Below are positions 30,522 to 41,378 of a DNA stretch of 64,000 bases, one piece after another. The stretch covers positions 1,736,001-1,800,000 of the forward strand of contig JAUCEF010000009.1 in NCBI GenBank assembly GCA_033558025.1. The letters run 5' to 3'. The notes beneath the pieces were generated by a model that saw only the letters and a program-made list of their open reading frames with translations, searched no databases and had not been told where the DNA came from. Each line of letters begins with the position of its first letter. Within the stretch, counting starts at the first letter, position 1. The stretch comes from Phytophthora sp. 'mugwort'. Lineage: Eukaryota > Oomycota > Peronosporomycetes > Peronosporales > Peronosporaceae. Made by a program: the position numbers and the translations under genes.

Positions 30522-31760
30522 CTACTCGCAGTCCAGTACGATGCGACCAGCAAGTTTGCCCGCGGCCATGCGCTCGAACACGTCCGGCAGGTTGTCCAGC
30601 TTCTCGATGGTGTACGTCGTGCTCACGTCGCCAGCAGCAGCAAGCTTCAGGGCCTCTATGGAATCCTGGCGGTTGCCCACGTACGAGCCGATGATACGGT
30701 GAGCGTTAAGAACAGATCCAAAGACCTCAGCAGTGATGTAGGTGTCTTTGGGCAGGCCGACCAGGACCACAGCGCCGTGTGGTCGCAAGAACGAAAGCGC
30801 ATCCTTGTACGCCTCGCCGCCAGAAGCCACGACGACGGTGGCGTGAGCACCGCGTCCCTCAGTGGCCTCGAGTACCTTCTCCTTCACGTTGCCCTCCTTG
30901 AAGTCAACGAAGTCCTTGATTCCGTACGAAGCCACCAGTTTGCGCTTGTCGTCACCCGAGTCGATAGCGATTACGCGGTAGCCCATAGCGCGGGCGTATT
31001 GGCAGGCAAGGTGGCCCAGACCGCCACCGGCACCCGGGATGACGACGAAGTCACCGCACTGTCCTCCAATTTCCTTCAGGGCCTTGTACACGGTTACACC
31101 GGCGCATAGGATCGGAGCAGCGGCATGCATCGGCAGGTCCGTCGGGATCGGGGTCACGTGGTCAGCAAACGACACGCACCACTGCTGGAAAGAGCCATCA
31201 ACAGTGAAGCCGTGGAGATCAGCATCAACGCACGTGGACTCGTGACCCTTGCGGCAGTCCTCGCAACCGAGACACGAGTTGGCCAGCCACTTCACACCAA
31301 CCGGGTCTCCGATCTTCAGGTGGGTGTAGCTGTGGTCGCCAATAGCAGCCACATAGCCGGCACCTTCGTGGCCACCAACCAGGGGAAGCTTGTTGTCCAG
31401 AGGCCAGTCGCCGAGCCACACGTGCAGGTCCGTGTGGCATACGCCACTGTAAGCAAGACGGACGAGCACCTCACCAGGCTTCAAGTCCTTGGGCTGCGTC
31501 ACGGGCCAGTCCTTGCGCACTTGAAGAGGAGCCTTGTTCTTCTCGAACACGACAGCCGTCTGCGTCTTGGGGATATCGTAATGCGACTGCGACTTCACCG
31601 AAAACGAGCGCGATTGACAGCGCGGGCACGTGCAGCCCATGGGGTGTTGCACGCAGTTGCCGCAGCGGCATTGCACGTTGTGGGCGCCGGCAATGGACTT
31701 GCTGGAAACCGTGGCCACGCGGCGAGCGGGCTGGTTGAAACGGGTGACGATGCGAAGCAT
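30522..31760 (-). CDS. Mitochondrial-type Zn alcohol dehydrogenase, copy 3 of 3
   Basis: A 412 aa paralogue with all zinc ligands and the NAD site intact. It is the most diverged of the three: MLRIVTRFNQPARRVATVSS at the N-terminus, DHSYTHLKIGD, SFADHVTPI, and GGQCGDF. It keeps the same Cys-rich motif after the presequence. The ATG at 31760 is chosen by alignment with copy 2, although the frame is open further upstream. It is the 5'-most gene of the array, with its own core promoter. Confidence 0.93.
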   Translation of the reverse strand: MLRIVTRFNQPARRVATVSSKSIAGAHNVQCRCGNCVQHPMGCTCPRCQSRSFSVKSQSHYDIPKTQTAVVFEKNKAPLQVRKDWPVTQPKDLKPGEVLVRLAYSGVCHTDLHVWLGDWPLDNKLPLVGGHEGAGYVAAIGDHSYTHLKIGDPVGVKWLANSCLGCEDCRKGHESTCVDADLHGFTVDGSFQQWCVSFADHVTPIPTDLPMHAAAPILCAGVTVYKALKEIGGQCGDFVVIPGAGGGLGHLACQYARAMGYRVIAIDSGDDKRKLVASYGIKDFVDFKEGNVKEKVLEATEGRGAHATVVVASGGEAYKDALSFLRPHGAVVLVGLPKDTYITAEVFGSVLNAHRIIGSYVGNRQDSIEALKLAAAGDVSTTYTIEKLDNLPDVFERMAAGKLAGRIVLDCE

Positions 31761-31816
31761 GCTGGCAAGCTTGAGGAGGTGGTTGAGGTGAGTTACTGGG
31801 GTGAGCAGTAGCCGGT

Positions 31817-31832
31817 AAATGGGGGAATGACT
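31817..31832 (-). promoter_or_regulatory. Core promoter of ADH copy 3
   Basis: AGTCATTCCCCCATTT followed by ACC on the minus strand fits the oomycete Inr-FPR. It lies 57-72 bp before the ATG and is followed by the same GGCTACTGCTCACCCC leader as copy 2. Confidence 0.65.
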
Positions 31833-33568
31833 CGATTTAAGTGCGTGGCAGCTAGGCAGAAAGACAACCAAGTCTCGGCAACGGAGGTCACGTTGAACAT
31901 GGCATTCCGGGGATCGGCTGGCTTCGACACTGTAATGCCGTATCTTGCCGTCGACTTCAACGTCTGGGCTTGCGTGTCGGCGGTCGTCGCTGCCCACGAT
32001 GACTAACGCATACTAGAGCGAGCGTCCGCCGGACGGTTTGCCCTCAACTTCAAGGTCATCCTACGGTTACTAGAGTGTAGTTAACCACATTCGCGATTGG
32101 GTCTTAGGATCAACCGAGGCTGTAAAACGCTGGCTTGGCCAGGACGGTCGTTTAACGTCATCCGCTTCGCCATCACTCGAAATGCAAACCAAGGGTGAAG
32201 TCGAAGTCGAAACATATAGCTCTTCAATGATGGTGGGGTTTTAGCCATTGCGGCTGTTCGCGGTTTCGCGAGTGAAACGCAATCTAAACTTGGGTTTTGT
32301 ATGCTGCGTTTTTTTGCTTTTGCGCGATTAAGCGCAACTTAAGCGTGCCTGACGCAACTTTGTGGCAACTTTGGAGTGTCCATGCTGCAGAGACGCGCCA
32401 AATCCATGCAGCCTTTTTCGCGTAGAAACAGAGCGATGGGATCCCCTCGTGCTATAATATTCTGTACGCGAGTGCCGATGTAAAGATTTAATAAAAGGGT
32501 TCAACCTGTCCTGATTAGTAAGACCCGTGGTTGATTGGTGATTATGTATGAGAGAATTAACTGTTATGAAATACCAAGTCAGCACGTTCGGTTAATATAA
32601 GTATTAGCATGTACTCGAGTTAGAACAGGATTAACAGCAGTACAGTACGGGCATGTATGCCCTACTCTATCTGATTTCGAAAACGTCACGAAGCACGGCT
32701 GCAATCCGTAAGGCGGCTTCAACGTACGGTACGACCGGATCCAACAAAACATACTGCAATCGTCGATGCAATGGCCAGCCCAGAGCGATTATCTTTTGCC
32801 ATCGTAGAGCGATGTTGCTGGTGTTCGCTGCTATCAAGACGTGCCGCGCGACTACCACCTACTTTCTTCTGCGCAGAGCGTTGGTGGGTGGATTCGCGGC
32901 ATCGGGACCCGACTCGGTGACTTCAAATCTTGCGAGATGGAGTACCGGCTTTTGCCTTCGGTGTCGTTCTTCGTGGACGCAGGTATGAAGAGGATGATAC
33001 GCTCGGAAAGATCGCTCGCCTGACGCTGGGTGGAGGAAATGCACGCGAGTCCGTGTTGAACGCATGCCACCCAGCTCTGGTGGGGAACGTTCCAGCTTGG
33101 GTAAGTAAGGCAACATTCATCTTGAGCGAAGCATGGCGTCGGCTCGGCACGTGTCATCAACACGCTTAGATCCCCCCGAGAGCACAGTCGCTGGATATGC
33201 AGCGCCGATACCGTGTCTTCTGCGCGATGCTGGCCGCTTGCTTGTCCGGGGCTGGTCTACCACACGCGAACGCGTAGGCGCGCAGCGTGAAAACAGGGTC
33301 CTGGTCCTCCACTCTTTTTCGCCGGTTTGGGTAGAGTAACAATGGACCATTGTCAATGGCAGGTCAACAACGCACGTGGGCTCTATTGGCGCACGACATC
33401 GTCAGAAAAGTACTGAAGTAATCGAGAATTGAGCAGCATGCGCGCGACATCTCTGCGCGGTTGTTGCCCACCGCGCTGACCGCGCGCGGCTTCTTGCTCC
33501 TGTCTGAGCTGCAGGTCCACTTCTGCTTGCCACTTGGATTCCAGCGTGGAATCCCATCGTGCTCAAGC
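31833..33568. other. No confident gene
   Basis: Several open frames of 60-110 codons exist on both strands (for example 32653-32988 plus and 33364-33639 minus), but none shows a known motif or a continuous partner. A short palindrome, GGATTCCAGCGTGGAATCC, lies near 33536. This is probably old repeat sequence. Confidence 0.35.
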
Positions 33569-33638
33569 TGAAGATGCTGCGGATCAAGGGGGTTCGCGGC
33601 GGCGGCGCCGCGAACCCCGTTGATCCGCAGCATCTTCA
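33569..33638. repeat. Long hairpin H1
   Basis: The arms run from TGAAGATGCTGCGGATCAA (33569 on) to its reverse complement ending at 33638. There is one mismatch near the middle (GGGGG against CCCCG) and a GC-rich centre GGCGGCGGCGCCG. About 30 bp per arm. Confidence 0.85.
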
Positions 33639-33780
33639 AAGAGGGATTGTGATGGCAGGTTGACCTCCTTGTTCAGGCTGCGCTGCGCATCTAGGACGAG
33701 TGACCTCCTAGGACGAGTGACCTCCTAGATGCGCAGCGCAGCCTGAGCAAGGAGGTCAGCCTGCCGTCACAATCCCTCTT
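33639..33780. repeat. Long hairpin H2 with tandem duplication in its loop
   Basis: The 57 bp arms at 33639-33695 and 33724-33780 match with three differences. The 28 bp loop is part of a 17-bp unit (CTAGGACGAGTGACCTC) present twice in tandem at 33691-33724. H2 directly abuts hairpin H1. Confidence 0.85.
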
Positions 33781-34267
33781 GGACGTTGTTGCAGCGCAGC
33801 GCTTTCTCCTTTTCCTACGTACCGCGTAGCAGAGTCCCAAGCAAGCGGCGGCAGTCGAAACTATGTTGGCATGGCCGATCAGTGGGACGATGTCACTCGC
33901 ATAAGCTGCAGCGAGTTGTGACAAGAGCGCCACGGCGTGAATGGCGCCGAGCTGCGACGAACCCTCGAGCTGAACTTGGAGCTGCCCCACCTGTCTGAGC
34001 CCATAATTACACTCTCTGTGTCGCACGTGCGAAGGAGAGCAGTTCTTCGTTAGCCGTTCCGGCACGACGTGTTGGAAAATGCTTGCAACCTGGCCACCGC
34101 CTCCAATGTTGTCGCCTTCATACTTCCATCATCATGAGGATCTTGCTGGTGCAGTTAACACACCGGCAAAATCCGCCCTAGCCCTATCATTTCAAAAGTT
34201 GCCCAATCAAAACGCAGCGATCTTCCATTTTTTTTTTCCTCGTACAGTCGCCAATATCCCTGCCAAA
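33781..34267. other. Upstream region of the TMTC-like gene
   Basis: No gene is recognised; a minus-strand frame (33691-34065) has an Ala/Leu-rich segment but no known motif. A C-poor T-run stands just before the TMTC ATG. Confidence 0.35.
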
Positions 34268-36351
34268 ATGCGACTTGTGCTGTCTACGGACGAAGTGGTC
34301 TTCTGCCTCTGCATGACCATTGTAGCGCTCTACCTCTCTCCGTTCTTCGTCGACAAGGTGAATGTCAATGCGTCAAACGCCTGGGAGTTCCTCCTCATTT
34401 GGGACGATAAGGAGAACTTCCTGGACAACGAGGTGATCCAAAGCGGTTTGGGGCTGACAAACCTCTACGCCATGTTCACCATGACCAAGATAAACGTGTA
34501 CGAGCCGCTCGGGTGGCTGGTCAAGGCTGTCCAAGCGCAAGTTATAGGCCTCGACCCGTGGTGGGTCCGGATCGTGTCGGCTGTGCTCCATTTCATGGCT
34601 GCTGCTCTGTTGGCACGAACATCCGCGCTGCTACTCGACGTCATGGCGCTGCTTTCAGACTTCAGATCGGGGCTTGCTATCGATAAAGAGGTGAAGCGAA
34701 ATAGAGAGAGAAGGCACTGGTACGGCTGTTGCATCAGTGCGGTGGTGTTCGCGATCCATCCAATACACGTGGAAGTTATCGGGTGGCCGTCGGCGCAGCC
34801 CTACGCGCTGTGCGCGCTGTTCGCCAACCTCGCATTGTACGTCTACGTGGAAGTAGTGTATCATGAACTGTGCGGGGTACAGGTAGCTAGAAAGAACGCT
34901 AAGGCTGCGCTGATGTCAATTGTGTTCGGTGGGCACGGGCGGACTGATCTGCTGTGTTGTGGTAAGTGGTATGGTAATCCTTGCTGGGTCGTAGCTAACG
35001 ACCGAGTGTTGCTGCAGGATTTTACCTTTGTGCGTTGTTATCGAAGAGCGCCTGTATTCTCCTCCCAGTTGGTTTCTTCCTCGTCGACGTGTTGGTATTT
35101 GCGAATTTGCAGCCTTATATCCCCAGACCAAGTGTAAAACAGTATTGGTCATACGTCATTGGTAAAATACCTGTGGCTGCTATTCTTCTCACGTTCTTCG
35201 CTGTCATGATGGTGTCAAATGACCATGGAATGCACCCTGACACCGACGTGCTGTCGTTAACACTTGGTGAGCGAGTGTTAAAAGCTACGACGATGCCAGC
35301 TTGGGTTCTGCATCGGATACTGTGGCCCACGAAGCTGCGACCGCATTACCAACTTCGTCCAGGAGAGGTGAGCTTGACTAACGCCGACTACATGCTGTCT
35401 CTCTCGGCTTCAATGGCTCTACTTCTGCTCACGATCTGGCTCTTCCGGCATCGTAACACACCGCAGCATCTGCTTGCTATGGCATATTTTGCCATCATGA
35501 TGCTACCGGTGTCGGGTCTCATCCAACATGGCATGGTTTCCGCTGGATGTGATCGGTACGCGTACTTGTGCAGTATTGTGATTGTACCCTATGGTGGAGC
35601 CGTATTGGCTCAGTGCTGCTTTGAAGGTGATGAAGGGGATGTCAAGGTTACAGAAGGTAAAGGACCCGATCGTCGGCACCAGCATCACCAAACGAAGCAT
35701 AAATTAGGCTATCAAAAAGCAGCGGGTGTTGTTTTTCTTGTCGTTGGGACTTTGCTCTCGATTTCGACCAGTTTGATGGGTCCTTGGCGAAATGAAGACG
35801 CTCTTCTGGAGTATTCTCTTCGGTATGAAGGCCTTATTGTGAACAATTTGCTGTATTTTATTTATTTAACTTACGTTTTCATGTATAGGATGGACCCCAC
35901 GGATTGGAGAATCTTGGACCAACGCGCGGAATATCTCTTCACGAATGAACGTTGTTTAAGAAGTGACGAAGAGTGCCGGCATCTGTTAGAGCTAGCGTAT
36001 TATTTTACTCCCATGGGAACGCTCAAATCCGATCTCCAACGTCTCAAGCTGCTAATATGGTTAAACCAAATGGCCGGCGTGTGTGAAAGTTACAGAAAGT
36101 TACTGGAGGCTCGTCCCGACAATTGCCATGTCCACAACAACGTCGGCGTGTGCTTGATCGACCAAGGAAAACTAACTGAAGCGCGACAAGAGTTTGAACG
36201 AGCTTTGCAGTGTCCAGGATATGAGCAACTGTACAAAACGCCACGGAAGAATTTGGAAGCACTAGATAAATGGATCGCCTTGAAGGAACATGCACGAGCT
36301 CGAGGTGAAGAGCACAACGTGCCACAAGTTAAAACACGGATCATGTTCTAA
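34268..36351 (+). CDS. TMTC-like multi-pass membrane protein with C-terminal TPR (3 exons)
   Basis: Exons are 34268-34961, 35018-35822 and 35889-36351. Introns are 34962-35017 (GTAAGT...CTGCAG) and 35823-35888 (GTATGA...TATAG; in frame and open, so retention is possible). The product is 653 aa. Hydrophobic helices alternate with short loops (VVFCLCMTIVALYLSPFFV, then LCALLSKSACILLPVGFFLV and AVLHFMAAALL), as in TMTC O-mannosyltransferase-like ER proteins. NAWEFLLIWDDKENFLDN is the luminal acidic motif near the N-terminus. The end (RPDNCHVHNNVGVCLIDQGK, then LTEAREEFERAL-type) is a TPR. The ER location is inferred. An upstream in-frame ATG at 34079 is possible but adds unrelated sequence. Confidence 0.8.
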
Positions 36352-36496
36352 TCTTAAGTAACCTACAACAGCGTTTGATGGTCAAGCCCGGCTCTGTGAT
36401 TGAACTTTGTTACACTCTAGACATACCCAGCCCTGCGAGGGGTGATAAAATAGCTTCTTGGCCAGCCCTACCGGACAATTAAGGCACACGCAAGCC

Positions 36497-39400
36497 TTAA
36501 TTGAAGAAGTACGGACTTTCCAGCACACTGTGAAGGTCCAGGTCGCCCAGCTGCGGGACGTCGTCGAACTCCATGTCGGGGAAACGCAGACGCAGCTCCA
36601 TCAGCAGATCCTCCAGCAGCGGCTGCTCATACAACTTCACAAACTCTTCGCGCAGTCGGCGGTTCATTACGTCCACGGTGCACGCGTGCGTCCAGTAACT
36701 GTCGTGCACGGCCGCGAACGACATGTTATCCTCTTCGAGGCAGCGGCGCGCCGTCAGCATCATGTGTGTGGAATCAAGAGAGTGTACGAAATTTGGTGGG
36801 AAAGCCGATTTTTGCCGGCCAATGCTCACCGGACGGCCTTCATTGTCTACCATCAGGACGTGCTGCACCTTAGTGCGCACCTGCCTCGTTGCCTTGCTGC
36901 GGTATGGCTGCACCACTGGTAAACCGAGAGGCGTGATCCATGACATCGCTTGGCCACTCTCGCCCACCTTCGCGGCACATTTCGCCAGCCAAGCCATAAT
37001 ACTACGAGCAGAGTTGAAGAGATCTCCCATGGAGCCCATGGTCAATTCAGCGCAATAGCACGCGGCATGATAAATTTCGTCCTCTAGCTTCTCATCCATA
37101 ATGTGGCCCTTGGTCAAGAACGTTTCATGCAGACGCGCAGAAATCTGTTTACGAGCACCAATGTACGTCACACCGTACACACTGGTCATCACTGTCTGCT
37201 TCACCACCTTACGTGTAATGATGCCACTCAGAAACAGCGCGCATTTCTTACGTAGAGCCTGATCCAGAAGCAAACGGAGCTTTGCCCGGCGAGCCGTCGA
37301 TTCGGAAGTGCCGTCGTCAGGGATTCTGGCAATCATCGCACGCACTTCCTCCGCGCTAGGGACATCCAACGCTGCATCACGCTCCACCTTTGTCATCACC
37401 TGTGTGGCTACACCCATGTATACATCGCTCGGTCGTGAAGCGGGCACCAAGTTCACTTGAGCACCACCACGACGGTCACGGCCGAGGGCTGCGTAGTGTT
37501 GAAGCCCATTGCACGAACCATCCTGATGAATAGGGATGTTCGACATGTACTTCGTCGGGTCAGGTGACTCGATAGCACGCTTGAGCTCGAAACACACACC
37601 CAAGGCTAGAAACGGGTAGTCAGCACCTTTCCACCATGAGCAATCTCCCTCGCCACGCGGGTCTCTTGCCGACGCTATGACCTTGTCCAAGTGTGCATCC
37701 GCGAACTCAACACGCTCGTCAAACGAGCATTTGTCCACGCCAAACACGTTAGCCAAGTGGATCTTCATCCAGCGCAGTCCGTGCTCGCCCAGAGGCTTGC
37801 GGTCGCGGAAGATCAGCAGACTGCGCGATAAATCGGATCCCAAGTGGTTAAGATTCGGTGGAATCGGATACACGCGGCCACGGAAGTCCATGTTGTAGGG
37901 GTAGTACAGCTCAGGCTCATCCTTAAACTCCTCAGCCACTTGAAGCTTGTACAGTGTATCGCAACGCAGTGAATGGAATTCCCGGTTCAATTGTTCGATC
38001 TGCGCAAAATAATAATCACAATCCGTCAGTCTCTTGATGATTCAAAAATTGCAGCTATGTAGTAAGTATGTGGGTCACGAAGCTTCATCGTTTAGAGCTT
38101 CTCAGATGACTCAAGGGATCTAAATTACCCAATAGCCTCCAAGCAGCAACCGCTTGATTTAGCAATCAGTTTGAACCCACATGACGTAGATCATCATCAT
38201 GTGGGCTTGATTCTGTTGCGTCATACATATAAAAAATACAGCCAAAGTAGGGGCTTACCTTGCGAACATTCTTGTAATAAAGCGCGGGATCATCTGCAAA
38301 CTCGGGGCTGTCCGGGTCTGGAAGAGGGACATCAGTACGTGTGGGGAGATCTCCAAAGTTGCCGCCGTCCTCCCAAATCTGAAGAACAACGTTCAGTACT
38401 TCCTTGTTGATAATCCATGGCACCTCAGCCATAAGATTCAACGCCTTTAGAATGCCGTCCATATCGCCACGCTGCACACAATCCATTTGCCAAGCTGAGT
38501 CGCGCTGACGCATAATCTTCGTACGCAGCTTCAGGTATCCTCCATTCACAATGCCAGTCCATGGACGAGGCGGCACAAGCATCGGCAGGTAACGTGCCGT
38601 CCACGGCAGGACGTTAGCATCCGGATTCGTTGCCAGCACCGTGTCGGCCATTTTCTGATGGATCTGGATCACACCCGCGCGACGATTGCGCTCGAACACA
38701 TAGTTGTGAATGAAGGCGGGCTCAGGGGCTGGCAGGCCTTTCGCCGCACAAAGCTCGGGTGTCGACACTTCACCAAACTCGTTCGGCACATAGCATGTGC
38801 GCTGAATGCAGTCAACGACTGCAGCGCCCACTTTGAGCTGAAGACGCTTGTCCCAGCCGCCGACAGTGGCAATGTAGTCCTTCATACGCGTCTTGAGACT
38901 CTCTAGCTTGATATCCTTCGCCACCTTGAGGTAAAACTTTTCGTCATCGCCATTGTGACGCTTGGTCATCTCTTCCTTCCTTGTGATGATCTCCTCCTGC
39001 ACGGCTTTACCCATAGCGAGGGCTAGTTTAATGAACTTGGGTCCCTTGGACTCCATTAAACACATGTTGAGCATGATATTCATACCCGTAGCGGCAAGCA
39101 CATCGTGATTCAATAACATGAGAGCCGGGCCGTAGATGTTGCTGTCCGTGCTGTGCTTCCCAGTCTTGATCTTCTTCTGCTCTGTCGCTATGTATTTTTC
39201 CGCCTCGGGCATCCACTTGCGGATGAGATCCTTGGCGGCATTGGTCTCCGTGGAACGACCGAGCTCCCGGACTTTCTCGTGCGAGGCCGAGTACTTGTCC
39301 ATTGCCATCTCGTACACTGAGCACTCAAGACGGAGCTGCCGCGCATAGCGCCGACGCATCTCCTGGACCTCCTCGGGCGTGGAACACTTGGCTAGCTGCT

Positions 39401-39833
39401 CCTTGGGGACCTTGAAGTTTTCCAGCCATTTGTCCACGTCCTCGTCGGACATGAAGGCGCGGGAACTCTTGGCTAGCTCAGCAGGGCTGGACAGCTCCTC
39501 CTCTGTCTTGCCGATGAGCTTCTCAAGCCCTAGCGTCAGCGGCGCCAGCTCGTACGGCTTCTCCATCGTGGGACGGGGGACGATCTGCTGGGCGCGGATG
39601 GCCCAGTCAGCCTCGGCAAGGCGGCGCGACGCCACGGTTTCCAGTATGGGATCGAACTCGTCTGACTCGGCGGAGACCTCGGCCATGGCCGCCTCGGGGG
39701 CCAGCGAGCTCTTGGAGCGCACTAGAAGGCTCAGTGCGCCGCGCTGCATGTGGATGGGCCGATCAAGGCCGCTGGAGGCGCGGCGAAGCGCCGTGCGGGC
39801 CATGCGCGCCGTCGTCAACGTGGTAGCCTGCAT
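36497..39833 (-). CDS. POLRMT: Mitochondrial DNA-directed RNA polymerase, T7-phage type (2 exons)
   Basis: Exon 1 is 38259-39833 and exon 2 is 36497-37999, separated by a 259 bp intron (GTAAGC...GCGCAG) in phase 0. The 1025 aa protein transcribes mitochondrial DNA. Residues 1-45 are an Arg-rich presequence. The catalytic domain has motif A HQDGSCNGLQHYAALGRD with Asp685, motif B RKVVKQTVMTSVYG with Lys792 and Tyr800, and motif C AAVHDSYWTHA with Asp958. It ends in the aromatic YFFN tail typical of the family. YYPYNMDFRGRVYPIPP is the fingers/thumb-side signature. All catalytic residues are present. The splice joins YYKNVRK to IEQLNREFHSLRCD without disturbing the family pattern. The gene is convergent with the TMTC-like gene (146 bp apart). 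Confidence 0.95.
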
Positions 39834-40323
39834 AGCGAGCTGTGAACGTGAGTTGCTTGACTGCTAGTGCACGACGGAGACTGCTACTTGTGTGGGCTGA
39901 CGCAGCGCGAAGAGACGGAGATGGTGATGTGACCGAGACGCGGGTCGAGATTCACAGGACACTGCACAGAGCGAAACGTAACGCGGAGAGCAAGCCGATC
40001 TCTTCGCTTGACGCTTGAGGTTTCGAGTGTGAGGCCAGCATCCACGAGAGGCGATGGATGACTGGGCCAGGGCGCTGGCTGCCGCAGAAGGGATTCTTGG
40101 AACGGATTGGACAAAAATCCCAGCACGAAAAATCAAAAGTTTTAGAAATGCGACTTGAGTATGTACGCTCTAAATTCAGCATTTTGTTTTCAAAACAATG
40201 GACGGCGCTTTTCATCCAATCAGATGATGTAAGAAAGGTCACCGAGCTCCCCCGCGATATGTTTTAAGGTTTGCGGGGTATTTTAGAATACGACCACCTT
40301 AACGTTGCACGCCATGTGTATGA
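39834..40323. other. Divergent promoter region
   Basis: This is the 5' flank of both POLRMT (minus) and the thioredoxin-fold candidate (plus). No convincing POLRMT Inr was found. Confidence 0.4.
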
Positions 40324-40338
40324 TCACTTTTGCAACTT
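40324..40338 (+). promoter_or_regulatory. Inr-like core promoter
   Basis: TCACTTTTGCAACTT fits the TCANTYY..CA core of the oomycete initiator and lies 42-56 bp ahead of the ATG at 40380. Confidence 0.5.
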
Positions 40339-40379
40339 AAGGGGTTACGCCCAAATCATATTGACGCAACTGAAAGGTG

Positions 40380-41378
40380 ATGGCGACGGCAGGTGCTTCC
40401 AATGGCGGCCACGCACACGACCACGCGCACCATCACAATGATGCCAATAATAAACGCGATGAGCTTGACTTGGCGTTCGACCCTACGCTGGCCTCGTGCT
40501 GTGAGCGCGACGAGCACGAGTACAAGAAGGCCATGAAGCTTAAGGCTGTGCTGACGGAGCACGACCCTACTTCCAGCGCGGTGCGGGTGCGCCAGCAGCT
40601 GTTCCAGCCGCCTCCACCACCCACGCAGCAGTCTCCGGTGGTCGTGCCGCCTCAAATTCTCGAACAGCAGAAGCTGTCTGAATCGGAGTCGGACTCGGAT
40701 GACTTTGATGACAGTGACGACGAGTTCGGCATGGAGGTCATGCTGGCGGCTCGCCGCAAGCAGCTCGAGCAGCAGTTCCAGAAGGCCACACAGGACGCCG
40801 CCGATGGGTACGGAGTCGTGTTGGATGCAACGCTGCTGCAGCTCATCCGGGAGCTGCATGATGAGCCGGCGGTGCCGCGGGTGGCACTCGTGGTGGACAG
40901 CAGCGCAGCAGAGTCGCCAGAGTTCTTGCGCGCTATGCGCGGCGAGATGAACGCGGTGGCGCAGCGATTTTTGGGTACCAAGTTTTACGTAGCAGTGGCC
41001 GTACACGATGACGATGCGTTGCGACAAGTGCGACTGTCGTCGGCTCCTGCCTTGGCGGCGTTCCGCCGTGGCGAGCGCGTGGACTCTATTGCGCTGGATC
41101 CAAAGGCATTGGTCACGGAAGTGGAGGTTCTCTGGGAGGCGCGCTTCTTGCCGTGGCTGACCAAGTGCAATGTGCTGACCAGCGAGCGGCAAGCTTCTCA
41201 GAATAGTCAGAAGAAGTCGCGCGGGAAGAAGTCTGCGGACGAGGATGAAACAGCGCTTGAAGGGTTCGACTGCGGCGTGGACGGCTGCCGCCTACGATTC
41301 GGCTACGAGCACGAGCACGTCGGGACTTCACAGCAGACCAAGGACGAGATCGCAGCGTGGCGCCAGAGCGCCGCATAA
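40380..41378 (+). CDS. Thioredoxin-fold / phosducin-like candidate
   Basis: A 332 aa single-exon protein. Residues 1-30 are His-rich (HAHDHAHHHND). Residues 70-90 are Pro/Gln-rich. Residues 100-118 are a strongly acidic Ser-Asp tract (SESDSDDFDDSDDEF). Residues 120-145 look like a coiled coil. Residues about 165-255 (PRVALVVDSS, then FLGTKFYVAVAVHDDDAL and APALAAFRRGERVDSIAL) have the strand-helix order of a thioredoxin fold as in phosducin-like proteins. No CxxC redox site is visible. A Lys/Ser-rich linker and a small Cys/His cluster (FDCGVDGCRLRFGYEHEH) end the protein. The fold assignment is an inference and no function is claimed. Confidence 0.6.
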   Translation: MATAGASNGGHAHDHAHHHNDANNKRDELDLAFDPTLASCCERDEHEYKKAMKLKAVLTEHDPTSSAVRVRQQLFQPPPPPTQQSPVVVPPQILEQQKLSESESDSDDFDDSDDEFGMEVMLAARRKQLEQQFQKATQDAADGYGVVLDATLLQLIRELHDEPAVPRVALVVDSSAAESPEFLRAMRGEMNAVAQRFLGTKFYVAVAVHDDDALRQVRLSSAPALAAFRRGERVDSIALDPKALVTEVEVLWEARFLPWLTKCNVLTSERQASQNSQKKSRGKKSADEDETALEGFDCGVDGCRLRFGYEHEHVGTSQQTKDEIAAWRQSAA

